Below are positions 39,566 through 49,027 of a DNA stretch of 64,000 nucleotides, piece by piece. The stretch spans positions 1 through 64,000 of the forward strand of contig NZ_WIDL01000023.1 of NCBI RefSeq assembly GCF_009496535.1, read 5' to 3'. The notes below the pieces were generated by a model that searched no databases, had not been told where the DNA came from, and was given only the letters and a program-made list of their open reading frames with translations. How positions within the stretch are numbered: position 1 is the first letter of the stretch; each line of letters starts with the position of its first letter. Made by a program: the position numbers and the translations under genes. The DNA comes from Stenotrophomonas sp. MYb238 (GTDB lineage Bacteria; Pseudomonadota; Gammaproteobacteria; Xanthomonadales; Xanthomonadaceae).

Positions 39566-40497
39566 GCCTGATCTACGACGCGCTGAAGGAACAGACTGGC
39601 CCGGTCACGACGGACCGGGCACGGACACGCGCGTCGTGGTGGGCCGGACAGACCGAGCGCACGCGTACAACCCTGCTGCTCGCGGGCTTGCTGGTACTGG
39701 CGGTACCGCTGACCTACGCCGCCACTTCCGCGTTGAAGCATCGCGGCCCCCTTCCACAACCGCCGGTGGCAACGAGCGAACCGCAGGCGCCCGTGGCCGT
39801 GCCCATGGCCGTGGAAAAAACCCGGACCGCGCCACTGGCAGGCCTGACGGTGCCGGAATCGGCGGGCGTCGAGGCGGGCGCGCCGGTGACGACCGGCGCC
39901 GTGCCGCCGCTGGCGCCGGTTGTCGCATCCGCTCCGCAGCCTGTCCCGGCGGTGGACGCGCGCAACGCCGGACCGGCTGTTCCTGCACCACCTGCGTCAC
40001 CTGTCGCCGCAGCCGGCACCGCGAACACGATTGCCGCCGCCCCTGCCGCTTCACCTTCCGCACCATCGCCGATCAGCATCAAGGTCGAGCGCCGTACCGG
40101 CGCCGGCACCACCGCCCGGCCCGATGCCGACGACGGCCAGGTGGCGCGTACCGTGGCGGACATCGAATCGGCCATGTCGACCGGCGATCTGCCCGCGGCA
40201 CGCCGTGCTCTGGCGCAACTGGATGCGCAGCTGCCCGGCGAAAGCCTCACCCTGCTGCGCATGCAGGCGTGGGTGGCACACGCGAACAACGACGCCGCCA
40301 ACGCCGAAAGGCTCTACCGGCGGATCGTCGAGCGCGTCCCCGACGACATCAACGCCGGCGTGAACATCGCGCTGCTGGACGCACGCCGCGGCGACCTGGA
40401 CGACGCACGCCAGCGCCTGACCCGGCTGTTCGGCCGCTATCCGCGCTCGCAGCAGATCGCCCGCGCCCTCGCCGAACTGGATGGCCCGTCGCCATGA
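39562..40497 (+). CDS. TPR protein, MshN-like
   Basis: A 311-residue inner-membrane protein. The N-terminus MSLIYDALKEQ resembles that of MshN and GspB, followed by a transmembrane helix at about 38-58 and a Pro/Ala/Val-rich linker of 120 residues. The C-terminal third is a set of helix pairs of the tetratricopeptide type (AMSTGDLPAARRALAQL, AHANNDAANAERLYRRIVERVPDDINAGVNIALL, ARRGDLDDARQRLTRLFGRYP). It probably assists secretin or ATPase assembly. It overlaps both neighbours by four bases. Confidence 0.75.
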   Translation: MSLIYDALKEQTGPVTTDRARTRASWWAGQTERTRTTLLLAGLLVLAVPLTYAATSALKHRGPLPQPPVATSEPQAPVAVPMAVEKTRTAPLAGLTVPESAGVEAGAPVTTGAVPPLAPVVASAPQPVPAVDARNAGPAVPAPPASPVAAAGTANTIAAAPAASPSAPSPISIKVERRTGAGTTARPDADDGQVARTVADIESAMSTGDLPAARRALAQLDAQLPGESLTLLRMQAWVAHANNDAANAERLYRRIVERVPDDINAGVNIALLDARRGDLDDARQRLTRLFGRYPRSQQIARALAELDGPSP

Positions 40498-41939
40498 ATC
40501 CGGCCCTGGCCCGCCACCTGCAGACCCTGGGGCTGGAACGCGCGCCGTTCCCGCCCACGCCCGACGCGGCGGCGTGGTTCCAGACCGCGCGGCTGGAGGC
40601 CGAACGGGTCGAAGCGGCGCATTGCCTGCGCACCCGCGCCGGCTTCGTGCTGCTGACCGGCGAGATCGGCACCGGCAAGAGCACCTTCCTGCGCCGCCTG
40701 CTGTTCTCCCTGGACGGCGAAGGCGTGGTCACCTCGATGGTGTTCAACACCTTCCTGCAGGGACCGGACCTGCTGGCCGCGGTGCTGCGCGACTTCGGCC
40801 TGGAGGCGCGCGGCACGCCGGCGGCCGACATCGATACCCTCAACCGCTTCCTGGTCCAGCAATGGCGCGCGCAGGTCACCTGCGTGCTGATGATCGACGA
40901 CGCGCAGAACCTCACGCTCGAAAGCCTGGAGCTGCTGCGCCTGCTCACCAACCTGGAAACCGGCCAGGAAAAACTGCTGCAGATCGTCCTGGCCGGCCAG
41001 CCGGAACTGCGCGACAACCTGGAGCAGCCTGGCATCCGCCAGTTGACCAGCCGCATCTGCAAGCACGTACAGCTCGACGTGCTGGCCGCCGACGAAGTGC
41101 AGCGTTACGTCCACCACCGTCTCGACGCGGCCGGCAACCCCAGCCCCGGCATCCGCCTGCGCGCCGACGCCGCTCAGGCACTGCACCGCGCCAGCGGCGG
41201 CAACCCGCGCCGCATCCACCAGATCATGGACCGTTGCCTGTACGGCCTGTACGCGCAGCCCGCGGACCAGCGCGTGATCGACGCCGCGCTGGTGCACACC
41301 GCCGCCGCCGAAGCGGGCGCGCGGCCGCTGCGCCGGCGCCGCCGGATCCTGTGGAAGAAGGCACCGCTGGCGCTTGCCGCCTCCATCGCCGGCGGTCTCG
41401 TCCTCTTCGCGCTGGTGGCGGCGCTAGCCGTGCGCAGCGACGCCTCCTACGCCGACGACCACGCCCTCCCGGTGCCGGCCGCCCCTGCCGCAGCGGCCGG
41501 CCAGACGCCCGGACAACGCTGGGATGTCTGCCTGCAGGGCCTTGGCACCACCGCGCCACAGGTGCAGGCCGTCAGCGAAACATGGCTGGCACGGCTACCC
41601 TCGCGCGAAGGCCTGTGCCTGCGCCGCCTGCCCGAGGGCTGGCAGGCAGGCTGGCAGGCACGGCTTCGCGTCGAGAATTTCCTTGCCGCCGCCGATGGGC
41701 AGGCCGAGGTGCTTGCCGTGCAGGCGCTGCTGCGCGACGCCGGCCTGTACGACGGCGCGCTGGACGGCCGCTATGGCCCGCGCATGCGCGCGGCGATCGG
41801 GCGGTTCCAGCAACACAACGGCCTGCCGCCCAGCGGCGCGCCGGACCCCGCCACGCTGCTCCTGTTCGACACCCTGCTGGCGGCGCGCGCCGCCGCCTCG
41901 CCCCCCTCCCCGGAAACGCACCTCCATGGCAACGGTTGA
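40494..41939 (+). CDS. ExeA/MshM-like AAA ATPase with peptidoglycan-binding domain
   Basis: A 481-residue protein. An AAA domain occupies residues 1-270 with Walker A GEIGTGKST (56-64), Walker B VLMIDDAQN and a sensor region LAGQPELRDNL. A membrane helix lies near 297-316. The periplasmic C-terminus is a peptidoglycan-binding-1 module (about 410-470; VQALLRDAGLYDGALDGRYGPRMRAAIGRFQ). ExeA-type proteins use ATP to rearrange the cell wall for secretin insertion. The ATG at 40494 overlaps the previous stop by ATGA, and the 3' end overlaps the next gene by 14 bp. Confidence 0.85.
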   Translation: MNPALARHLQTLGLERAPFPPTPDAAAWFQTARLEAERVEAAHCLRTRAGFVLLTGEIGTGKSTFLRRLLFSLDGEGVVTSMVFNTFLQGPDLLAAVLRDFGLEARGTPAADIDTLNRFLVQQWRAQVTCVLMIDDAQNLTLESLELLRLLTNLETGQEKLLQIVLAGQPELRDNLEQPGIRQLTSRICKHVQLDVLAADEVQRYVHHRLDAAGNPSPGIRLRADAAQALHRASGGNPRRIHQIMDRCLYGLYAQPADQRVIDAALVHTAAAEAGARPLRRRRRILWKKAPLALAASIAGGLVLFALVAALAVRSDASYADDHALPVPAAPAAAAGQTPGQRWDVCLQGLGTTAPQVQAVSETWLARLPSREGLCLRRLPEGWQAGWQARLRVENFLAAADGQAEVLAVQALLRDAGLYDGALDGRYGPRMRAAIGRFQQHNGLPPSGAPDPATLLLFDTLLAARAAASPPSPETHLHGNG

Positions 41940-43632
41940 TCCCATTCCCGCCCGTCCCGCGCCCCAGTCCGCCGTGCAGAAGGACGGCACGCGGCTGGGC
42001 GAGCGCCTGCTCGAACGCGGCCTGATCGACACCACCCAGCTGCAGTACGCGCTGCAGAAGAACGAGGTCGAGAAACAGCGCCTGGGGCGCGTCCTGATCC
42101 GCCATGGCCTGGCCAACGAATCGGACATCGTGCGCGTGCTGGCCGAGATGAACGGCATCGAGTACGTGCAGGTGGACACGCTGCCGCATGCCGAACCGCA
42201 GGTGCTGGCGATGTTCAACCGCGAGCTGTGCCAGCTGCGCCAGTTCCTGCCGTTGCGGCGCGCCGGCGACGCGCTGGAAGTCCTGCTCGGCGACGCCGAC
42301 ACCCAGGCGGTGGAACAGCTGGTGCTGCAGCGCTGCGGCCTGCGCTGCCGCTTCCTGCAGGGCGAGTACGGCAAGGTCGCGCGGCTGATCCGCCACACCT
42401 ACTACTTCGCGCAGAACCCGGTCGAGAGCCTGCTCGAGCGCGAGATCAAGCGCCTGTCGGGCGACAACGACCACGCCTACAGCCCCGAGAAGCTGCTCGA
42501 CTACCTGCTGCACTACGCCGTGCGCGAACGCACCACCGACATCCACCTGGCGCCTTCGGACGACAGCCTGCACGTGCTGTTCCGCGTCGACGGCGTGCTG
42601 CGGCCGATGTTCGCCATGCCCACCACCCTCAACCGCCTGCTCGGCTACATCAAGCTGGCCGCGGAAATGGACATCTCCGAACAGCGCCGCCCGCAGGACG
42701 GCAGCTTCCGCGCCACGGTGCTGGATTCGGCGGTGACCGTGCGCGTATCCACCATCATCACCGACGCCGGCGAACGCACGGTCATGCGCCTGCTGCCCGA
42801 GCACAGCGACCTGGCGGGGCTGGAGGAACTGGGCTTCTTCGCCGAGGACGTGGCGGTGCTCGAGCGCCTGTTCGCCCGTCCCGCCGGGCTGGTGCTGATC
42901 ACCGGCCCCACCGGCTCGGGCAAGAGCTCCTCGCTGCACGCCGCACTGCGCATGCAGTCGCTGATCGAGCGCAACGTGCTGACCGTGGAAGACCCCATCG
43001 AATACCGCGTGCCCGGCGCCGGCCAGACCGAGGTCAACCGCCGCGCTGGCTATGAGTTCGGCTCGGCGCTGCGCCACTTCCTGCGCCACGATCCGGACGT
43101 GATCCTGCTGGGCGAAATGCGCGACGCCGAGACCGCGCAGGCCGCGCTGGAAGCGGCGGCCACCGGCCACCTCGTGCTCTCGACCCTGCACGTGACCACC
43201 GTGTTCGGCGTGGTGCCGCGCCTGCGCCCGCTTGGGCTGGAAGCACAGGTCATCGCCGACAACCTGCTGGCCGTGGTCAACCAGCGCCTGGTCCGGCAGA
43301 ACTGTCCGTTCTGCGCCCATGAAGTCCCCTTCAGCGAGCGCGAACTGGAATGGCTGGACCTGCCGGCAGGCAGCTGCGGAAAGCGCGGCGCCGGTTGCGA
43401 ACGCTGCCGCGGCAGCGGCTTCCATGGCCGCCTGCCGGTGTACGACATCATGGTGGTGGACGAGGCGCTGGCCAACGGCATCGCCGACGACGTCGGCCGC
43501 GAGACGCTGCGCAACCTGGCCATGAACGCCGGCTTCCGCGGCATCGAGGACGTGGCCAAGGCGCGCGTCGTCGCCGGGCAGACCACCAGCGAGGAAGTGA
43601 TGCGCGTGGCCGGCGTGGGGCCGACGCCATGA
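41926..43632 (+). CDS. mshE: Pilus assembly ATPase, MshE-like, with MshEN c-di-GMP module
   Basis: A 568-residue hexameric ATPase of the GspE/PilB family. Residues 23-46 and 52-75 are two 24-residue motifs starting RLG and spaced by 5 residues, exactly the layout of the MshEN c-di-GMP-binding module. The final Gln of each motif is replaced by Asn46 and Met75. The ATPase core has Walker A GPTGSGKSS, Asp box DAETAQAALEAAATGHLV, Walker B VILLGEMRD and a zinc-binding tetracysteine site (NCPFC ... CERC). ATG 41926 overlaps the previous gene by 14 bp. It is likely that c-di-GMP stimulates polymerisation, although the substitutions may weaken binding. Confidence 0.92.
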   Translation: MATVDPIPARPAPQSAVQKDGTRLGERLLERGLIDTTQLQYALQKNEVEKQRLGRVLIRHGLANESDIVRVLAEMNGIEYVQVDTLPHAEPQVLAMFNRELCQLRQFLPLRRAGDALEVLLGDADTQAVEQLVLQRCGLRCRFLQGEYGKVARLIRHTYYFAQNPVESLLEREIKRLSGDNDHAYSPEKLLDYLLHYAVRERTTDIHLAPSDDSLHVLFRVDGVLRPMFAMPTTLNRLLGYIKLAAEMDISEQRRPQDGSFRATVLDSAVTVRVSTIITDAGERTVMRLLPEHSDLAGLEELGFFAEDVAVLERLFARPAGLVLITGPTGSGKSSSLHAALRMQSLIERNVLTVEDPIEYRVPGAGQTEVNRRAGYEFGSALRHFLRHDPDVILLGEMRDAETAQAALEAAATGHLVLSTLHVTTVFGVVPRLRPLGLEAQVIADNLLAVVNQRLVRQNCPFCAHEVPFSERELEWLDLPAGSCGKRGAGCERCRGSGFHGRLPVYDIMVVDEALANGIADDVGRETLRNLAMNAGFRGIEDVAKARVVAGQTTSEEVMRVAGVGPTP

Positions 43633-44885
43633 ACGTCTATTACTACCGCCTGCTGCTTTCCAGCGGCCGCGTGCGCGCCGGCATCACCCAGCTGGCGGTG
43701 GAGCACGATTCGTCCGCGCGGATGTGGCTGGAAAAGAACTTCGACGCGGTGGTGCTGTCGCTCTACCGCTTCCCCGGCTGGCTGGCCGAGGCGCAGCGCT
43801 CGATCACCCAGCTGGTCAAGCCCAGCATCCGCCCGGTCGAGCTGGCCGGCATGCTGCGCGACCTGGCGGTGATGACCTCCAGCGGCATCCCCATCATGGA
43901 AGCGCTGCGCGCGGTGGCCAACGAGGTAGGCGGCGGGCGCACCTCCAACCCGGCCAAGCTGGCGCGCCGGCTGCTGGACGAACTGGACGCGGGCGCATCG
44001 CTCAGCGACGCGGTGTCGCGCTACCCCGATGCGTTCCCCGAGACCGTGCGCAATCTGGTGATGATCGGCGACGAGACCGGCACCATGGACAAGATGCTGA
44101 TGGAGTCGGCCGACCACATCGAGCGCATCACCCGGATGACCGCCGACACCCGCCAGGCGCTGATCTACCCGGCCTTCGTGTTCTCGGCGATCTTCGCCGC
44201 CGGCGGCTTCTGGATCTACTACGTCATCCCCAACCTGGCCGACCTGTTCAAGCAGATGAACGCCAAGCTGCCGCCGCTGACCATCGCGGTGATGAAGGGC
44301 TCGGAATGGCTGATCGGCCACATCGGCCTGATCATCGGCGCGATGCTGGTGTCGGCCTTCGTGCTGTGGGTGGCCTGGCGCTACAGCCGCGGCTTCCGCC
44401 GCGCCGCGCACTACACCCTGCACAAGCTGCCCATCGCCAGGACCATCATGTACTCCTCGGGCCTGGCCTTCTTCACCGAGTACATGGCGCTGCTGATCCG
44501 CGCCGGCGTGGACATGGTCAGCAGCCTGCAGGTGATGGAGCGGGCGATGCGCGACGAGTACTACCGCGACCGCATCATCGCCATCCGCCAGGTACTCGAG
44601 CGCGGCGACCGCGTGTCGGCGGCGATGCGCCAGGTCGGCGGCTTCCCCTCGATGATGGTGCGCATGATCGGCGTGGGCGAGGAGACCGGCACGCTCGACT
44701 CGCAGTTCGCGCGCCTGTCGGCCGAGTACAGCCTGCGCCTGCAGCGGCTGATCACCAATCTGTCCGAAGTCATCAAGCCGGTGGTGGTGCTGCTGGCCGG
44801 CGGCATGTTCGTGTTCCTGATCGTCGCCCTGCTGCTGCCCGTCTACGACCTGGTCAAGCAGGCCATCGCTTCCCCGCAGTTCTGA
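43629..44885 (+). CDS. mshG: Inner-membrane platform protein, MshG/GspF/PilC-like
   Basis: A 418-residue polytopic protein of the GspF family: two homologous cytoplasmic helical domains (about 65-185 and 280-385) with three transmembrane helices. Family text includes ELAGMLRDLAVMTSSGIPIMEALRAVANE, VRNLVMIGDETGTMDKML and the repeat copy ALLIRAGVDMVSSLQVME ... MIGVGEETGTLDSQFARLSAEYSLRLQRLI. It transmits ATPase motion to pilin extraction. It starts within the stop of the ATPase gene (ATGA overlap) and is 10 bp before the next prepilin gene. Confidence 0.92.
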   Translation: MNVYYYRLLLSSGRVRAGITQLAVEHDSSARMWLEKNFDAVVLSLYRFPGWLAEAQRSITQLVKPSIRPVELAGMLRDLAVMTSSGIPIMEALRAVANEVGGGRTSNPAKLARRLLDELDAGASLSDAVSRYPDAFPETVRNLVMIGDETGTMDKMLMESADHIERITRMTADTRQALIYPAFVFSAIFAAGGFWIYYVIPNLADLFKQMNAKLPPLTIAVMKGSEWLIGHIGLIIGAMLVSAFVLWVAWRYSRGFRRAAHYTLHKLPIARTIMYSSGLAFFTEYMALLIRAGVDMVSSLQVMERAMRDEYYRDRIIAIRQVLERGDRVSAAMRQVGGFPSMMVRMIGVGEETGTLDSQFARLSAEYSLRLQRLITNLSEVIKPVVVLLAGGMFVFLIVALLLPVYDLVKQAIASPQF

Positions 44886-44895
44886 GGATCCCGCA

Positions 44896-45606
44896 ATGCA
44901 CCGTCCAATCCGCCCCCTTCCGTCGGCAGCCGGCTTCACCCTGATGGAGATGTCGGTGGTGCTGGTGATCATCGCGCTGATCATCGGCGCGGTCAGCGTC
45001 GGCCGCGACGTCTACCGCAGCGCCGAGGCCGAGCGCATCGGCAGCGAGTTCGTGCAGGGCTGGCTGGTCGCCTACGACCGCTACGTGCAGCAGAGCGGCG
45101 TGGTGCCGGGCGACGATCCGGCCAATCCCAGCGGGCGGATCTACAACCAGCTGGGACGCGAACTCTGCCGCGACGAACTGCGCAACGACATGCTCCGACG
45201 CGGCGTGAGCCTGCCCCAGGGCCGCGCGGAAGGCGCCGAGACCCGCTATGTCTACCGCGACAGCCAGGGCAACCCGCAGGAACTGGAAGTGTGCTTCGTC
45301 AATCTCGGCAACTGGGCCGAACCGGACGTCGGCAGCGGCTATCGCACGCGCGTGCGCAACGTCATGGTCCTCAAGGGGCTCACGCCCGAGCTGGCCAACC
45401 AACTCGATGCACGGATCGACGGCCGCGTCGATGCGCGCTTCGGACGCATGCGCGAGATCAACCGGCACAGCGAGGTCGATCCCATCAGCACCACCAATCC
45501 CCCCGCCAATCCCTGGAGCCGCGACAACCGGCAGGACTACAACGGCGGCTACACGCCCGACGCCCAGGTCGCGGTAATGACCGGCTACGTCCGCATGAAC
45601 CAGTGA
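44896..45606 (+). CDS. Type IV prepilin paralogous to the first gene of the operon
   Basis: A 236-residue prepilin. Cleavage is expected after G13 in AAG-FTLME, with E18 at mature position 5 and a helix VVLVIIALIIGAVSVG nearly identical in pattern to the prepilin at 33081. Shared C-terminal blocks (ETRYVYRDSQGNPQEL, CF, KGLTPELANQLDARIDG, MTGYVRMNQ) show the two arose by duplication. One may be the major subunit and the other a variant or adaptor. It lies between the platform gene and the large pseudopilin. Confidence 0.85.
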   Translation: MHRPIRPLPSAAGFTLMEMSVVLVIIALIIGAVSVGRDVYRSAEAERIGSEFVQGWLVAYDRYVQQSGVVPGDDPANPSGRIYNQLGRELCRDELRNDMLRRGVSLPQGRAEGAETRYVYRDSQGNPQELEVCFVNLGNWAEPDVGSGYRTRVRNVMVLKGLTPELANQLDARIDGRVDARFGRMREINRHSEVDPISTTNPPANPWSRDNRQDYNGGYTPDAQVAVMTGYVRMNQ

Positions 45607-45646
45607 TGCCCTCCGCATGCACTCCCGGCACTCCAGGACGACCATC

Positions 45647-48600
45647 ATGAACCTGTCCTTCCCCGTGGATTCCGCACTCCACCCTCGCAACCGGCCTTCC
45701 ATCCAGGCCGGCTTCGGCCTGTTGCAGGTCATGCTGGTCCTTCTGCTCGTCGGTGGCGCGCTGGCCGCCGGCGCCGTGCTGCTGCAAGCCAAGCGCGCGC
45801 CGCAGCAGGCCATCACCCAGGAACAGACGCTGCGCTGGGCCGACGAGGCCATCGCCGCCTTTGCTTCCACCCATGCGCGCCTGCCCTGCCCAGCACAGAC
45901 ACTGGACGGCGAGGAAGCACTGGATAACACGGGGAACTGCATCCCCGGCAACGCCAAGGGCTGGCTGCCAACACGCACCTTGCTTGGTGCCTCGGGCAAC
46001 GGCATGCCTGTCGGCCCGGTGGCCTACATGGTCTATCGCGGCGACGCCGCCGCGCACCTGGACCTTACCGCGCCGGGCAATGCCTACCAGCCGCCACTGA
46101 TTGACGGCACGAACCGCGAAATCATAAGCCTCGACAAGGATCGCAAGGAAACCGGCCGCCGCCCTTTCAGCGCCATCAATGGCCTGGACCTCTGCCGCTC
46201 GCTGGAGCTGGCACAGGTTGCCGGAACCAACCACGCGGACACCACGCGCGCCGGTGTCCACGGCGTTCCCTGGAACGTCGCCTACGGCATTGCCGCCGCC
46301 GGCCCGTTGCCCGGCCAATCGCGCCTGGACGACGACAACACCGGCCCCGTGGCGCAGATGGAGTCGCCTTGGCGCGAATGGGACAGCGGATACGACGACC
46401 GTGTGCGCGTGCGCAGCTTCGACGCGGCCGCGCAGATGCTCGGCTGCCGCCTGCTGGCCGAACTGTCCAGCGCCAACGCGATCGCCGGTGCCAGCACCGC
46501 CCCGTTCAGCGTAGCCCAGCTGTCGGCCACACCCGGCGGCAACGAACCCTACAACGTCTCGCTGGCCGGCATGGACGTGCTGGCCGCCGCCGTCACCCTG
46601 CATGATGCGCTGGCGTTGCTGCAACAGAACAACATCGACGCCACCGAATCGGCGGTGCAGAGCGCAGCCAAGGCGCAGATTTCGCTGATCTTCAAGCTGG
46701 TGACCACCGCCGTCAGCCTGTCCGACCAGATCACCACCCTGGTCACGTCCACCGTCAGCCTCACCCGCTCCATCGCCACCTGCATCGCCTCGCTCGGCAC
46801 CATGTGCTGGGAAGTACCGCTGAAGACCGCCGCCGTGGTCACCTCGATCGTGGGTCTCGGCACCAAGGGCGTCACCCTGGCCGCCAAGGCCGCCTCGCTG
46901 CCGTTCGTCGCGCTGGCACTGGATGCCTCGATCAAGGCCCGTGACCTTGCACATGCTAACGGCCCAAAACCGGTGCCACAAAACCTGGACGAGGCCCGCG
47001 CGGAGCTGGAATGCACGCTGTACGCGACCAACTGCAAAGAAGGCACCTCAAAGGAGGTCGTCTACAAACGCGACAAGAACGGCAATCCCATACAGAAAAA
47101 GGATCCCGCCGGCAATCTGCTGTATGACGAACACGGCAATCCAGTCTTCGAGGTGGAATCGGAAACCGTGGTCCCGCGCATCGGCCTGGACAAGCAGACC
47201 GAAAACGCGAAGAAGGAATGGGACGTACTGCAATACCAGGTGGACAAACTAGAAGGCTACCGACTGGCCCCGTGGGGCGTGGCCCCGCAAGAAGCCAAGG
47301 ACATCAACAATCAACCAGTGCTGGACATCAACGGCCTGCCCACCTACACGCTGGTCGAAATCCCGAGCTTGGGCAAGGACGGCCAATACCGCTCGCAGAT
47401 CCAGCAGCGCATCCACCCGCAGCGCACCTGCGGCATCAGCGTCAACAGCACCAATTGGCAGGCCTGCAACCCGCAGCGCTACCGCAAGCAGGTGGATGAG
47501 TGGGTGTGCAAGCCGGCCAGCGGCAACGGCGGCCTGTATGACGCCAACTGCAACCATGTCGGCACCCGCACCGAGAAGGACGGCGATGGCAACGACGTGA
47601 CGGTCAACGCCGGCACCCACGACCGCGTGCTGGAATCGCACTACGAATTCAATTGGGACGTGGCCACCAACGAGGCCATCGCCCTGCGCAAGAAAGCCGA
47701 GGAATGGACCGACCTGAACAAGCGCGAACAGGAGCTTGCCAAGGAAATCAAGCAGTTCGAGGACAACATCGACACCTGGTTCAAGGGCAACGATTCCATT
47801 CTTACCAAGATGCTCAACCAGATGAACGATGCCCAGCATTGCGCTGGCCGCGGCCGCGGCAATCCCGCCGACCCGAACGCCAATCTGCCATCCGGCGACA
47901 TGCAGCGACAGCAGTGCATCAACGCCCGCAATGCCGTGCGCTACATCGAGACCTGCGAAAAGCCGGTCACTGTCGCCAAGTGCGAATTCATCGGCAACGG
48001 CAAGGGACGCTATTCGGACAGCAGCTGCAGCATCAGCAGCGGCACGCCAAAGGACTACGGCTTGCAGGAAACCGATACCGGCGTCTATGAGCGCGACAAG
48101 AACGAACTGGCCACCTGCAAGCCCAACATGGAAGGCCGGCTGGCCAAGCTGAAGGCCGAACATGCGGACCTGGCTACCAGCCGCGACGCCGCCAAGGCCG
48201 CCTACAACTCTCTACCCAAGCCGTGGCTGGCCTATCCCGGCCCTGCCTCCGCAGGATTACTGCCGTATTCCGTCGACGGCGGCTACAACTGGTTCGAGTG
48301 GGCCATCGAAGTCACCAAGGATGCCAACGACGTCCCGACCAGATACGAGTGGGTGCGTTCCAGCTTCGAAGAACGCTATGAATACGACTACCAGTACGAC
48401 TGCTCGTATCAGGAAGATCGTGGTTACTGGGTGGAAGCCGATCCCAATGCTACCCCTCCAATTCCCACTCGTTACTGGCAACCCGTCATGGTCACGGTTT
48501 CCAAAACCTGCATCGAGAAACGCGAGGCAACCCGCAGCCTGCCGTGGTACGCCCCGGAAAACTACAAGGACCGCAACGCCACCGCTCCACTGCTGGTCAC

Positions 48601-49027
48601 CGAAAGGGAACCCAGGCACTGGCTCGACAACCGGAGTCTGGAAGTCAATGAAATCATGTCCGAGAAGGTGTGCCAGTTCTTCACCAACCGGAGCTGGAAC
48701 GGCAGCTACTGGTGGTGGCCGGGTGCCAACACCTTGAACTGGTGGGACAAGGACACCTACAAATTCGGTGTCTACTGCCAGCGCTACCCCTACAGTCGCG
48801 CCTTCGAGGACTGGCGGCGCGCCAAGCTGGGCGCGGAAAACGCCCGCAAGAATTACGAAGACACCAAGGCCCAGTTCGAGAAGTTGAAAGAGGAGCTGGA
48901 AAACATGAACGACGACGGCGGCTCCGGCGGCGGCCCCACCACACAGATGAGCTTCGGCGCCGAAGCCACGCTGGAACACGCCGACAGCCGCGGCTCCACC
49001 GGCCCACAGGCCCCGGTGCTGCCATGA
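45647..49027 (+). CDS. Giant pseudopilin, 1126 residues, candidate tip adhesin
   Basis: It begins with a prepilin-like N-terminus, 22-residue leader ending Q-A-G then FGLLQVMLVLLLVGGALAAGAVLL. Mature position 5 is Gln (Q27), not Glu, a deviation also typical of GspK-like tip pseudopilins. An RLPCP block follows (about residue 84). Residues about 300-440 are hydrophobic or amphipathic helices (KTAAVVTSIVGLGTKGVTLAAK). Residues 465-510 contain three short NGNP/AGNL/HGNP units like those of RHS/YD repeats. The remaining 600 residues are rich in Trp, Tyr, Cys and charge, with coiled coils near 690-720 and 1060-1095. GC content is lower than that of neighbours. No known adhesin domain was recognised. 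The start at 45647 gives a plausible leader. Confidence 0.72.
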   Translation: MNLSFPVDSALHPRNRPSIQAGFGLLQVMLVLLLVGGALAAGAVLLQAKRAPQQAITQEQTLRWADEAIAAFASTHARLPCPAQTLDGEEALDNTGNCIPGNAKGWLPTRTLLGASGNGMPVGPVAYMVYRGDAAAHLDLTAPGNAYQPPLIDGTNREIISLDKDRKETGRRPFSAINGLDLCRSLELAQVAGTNHADTTRAGVHGVPWNVAYGIAAAGPLPGQSRLDDDNTGPVAQMESPWREWDSGYDDRVRVRSFDAAAQMLGCRLLAELSSANAIAGASTAPFSVAQLSATPGGNEPYNVSLAGMDVLAAAVTLHDALALLQQNNIDATESAVQSAAKAQISLIFKLVTTAVSLSDQITTLVTSTVSLTRSIATCIASLGTMCWEVPLKTAAVVTSIVGLGTKGVTLAAKAASLPFVALALDASIKARDLAHANGPKPVPQNLDEARAELECTLYATNCKEGTSKEVVYKRDKNGNPIQKKDPAGNLLYDEHGNPVFEVESETVVPRIGLDKQTENAKKEWDVLQYQVDKLEGYRLAPWGVAPQEAKDINNQPVLDINGLPTYTLVEIPSLGKDGQYRSQIQQRIHPQRTCGISVNSTNWQACNPQRYRKQVDEWVCKPASGNGGLYDANCNHVGTRTEKDGDGNDVTVNAGTHDRVLESHYEFNWDVATNEAIALRKKAEEWTDLNKREQELAKEIKQFEDNIDTWFKGNDSILTKMLNQMNDAQHCAGRGRGNPADPNANLPSGDMQRQQCINARNAVRYIETCEKPVTVAKCEFIGNGKGRYSDSSCSISSGTPKDYGLQETDTGVYERDKNELATCKPNMEGRLAKLKAEHADLATSRDAAKAAYNSLPKPWLAYPGPASAGLLPYSVDGGYNWFEWAIEVTKDANDVPTRYEWVRSSFEERYEYDYQYDCSYQEDRGYWVEADPNATPPIPTRYWQPVMVTVSKTCIEKREATRSLPWYAPENYKDRNATAPLLVTEREPRHWLDNRSLEVNEIMSEKVCQFFTNRSWNGSYWWWPGANTLNWWDKDTYKFGVYCQRYPYSRAFEDWRRAKLGAENARKNYEDTKAQFEKLKEELENMNDDGGSGGGPTTQMSFGAEATLEHADSRGSTGPQAPVLP

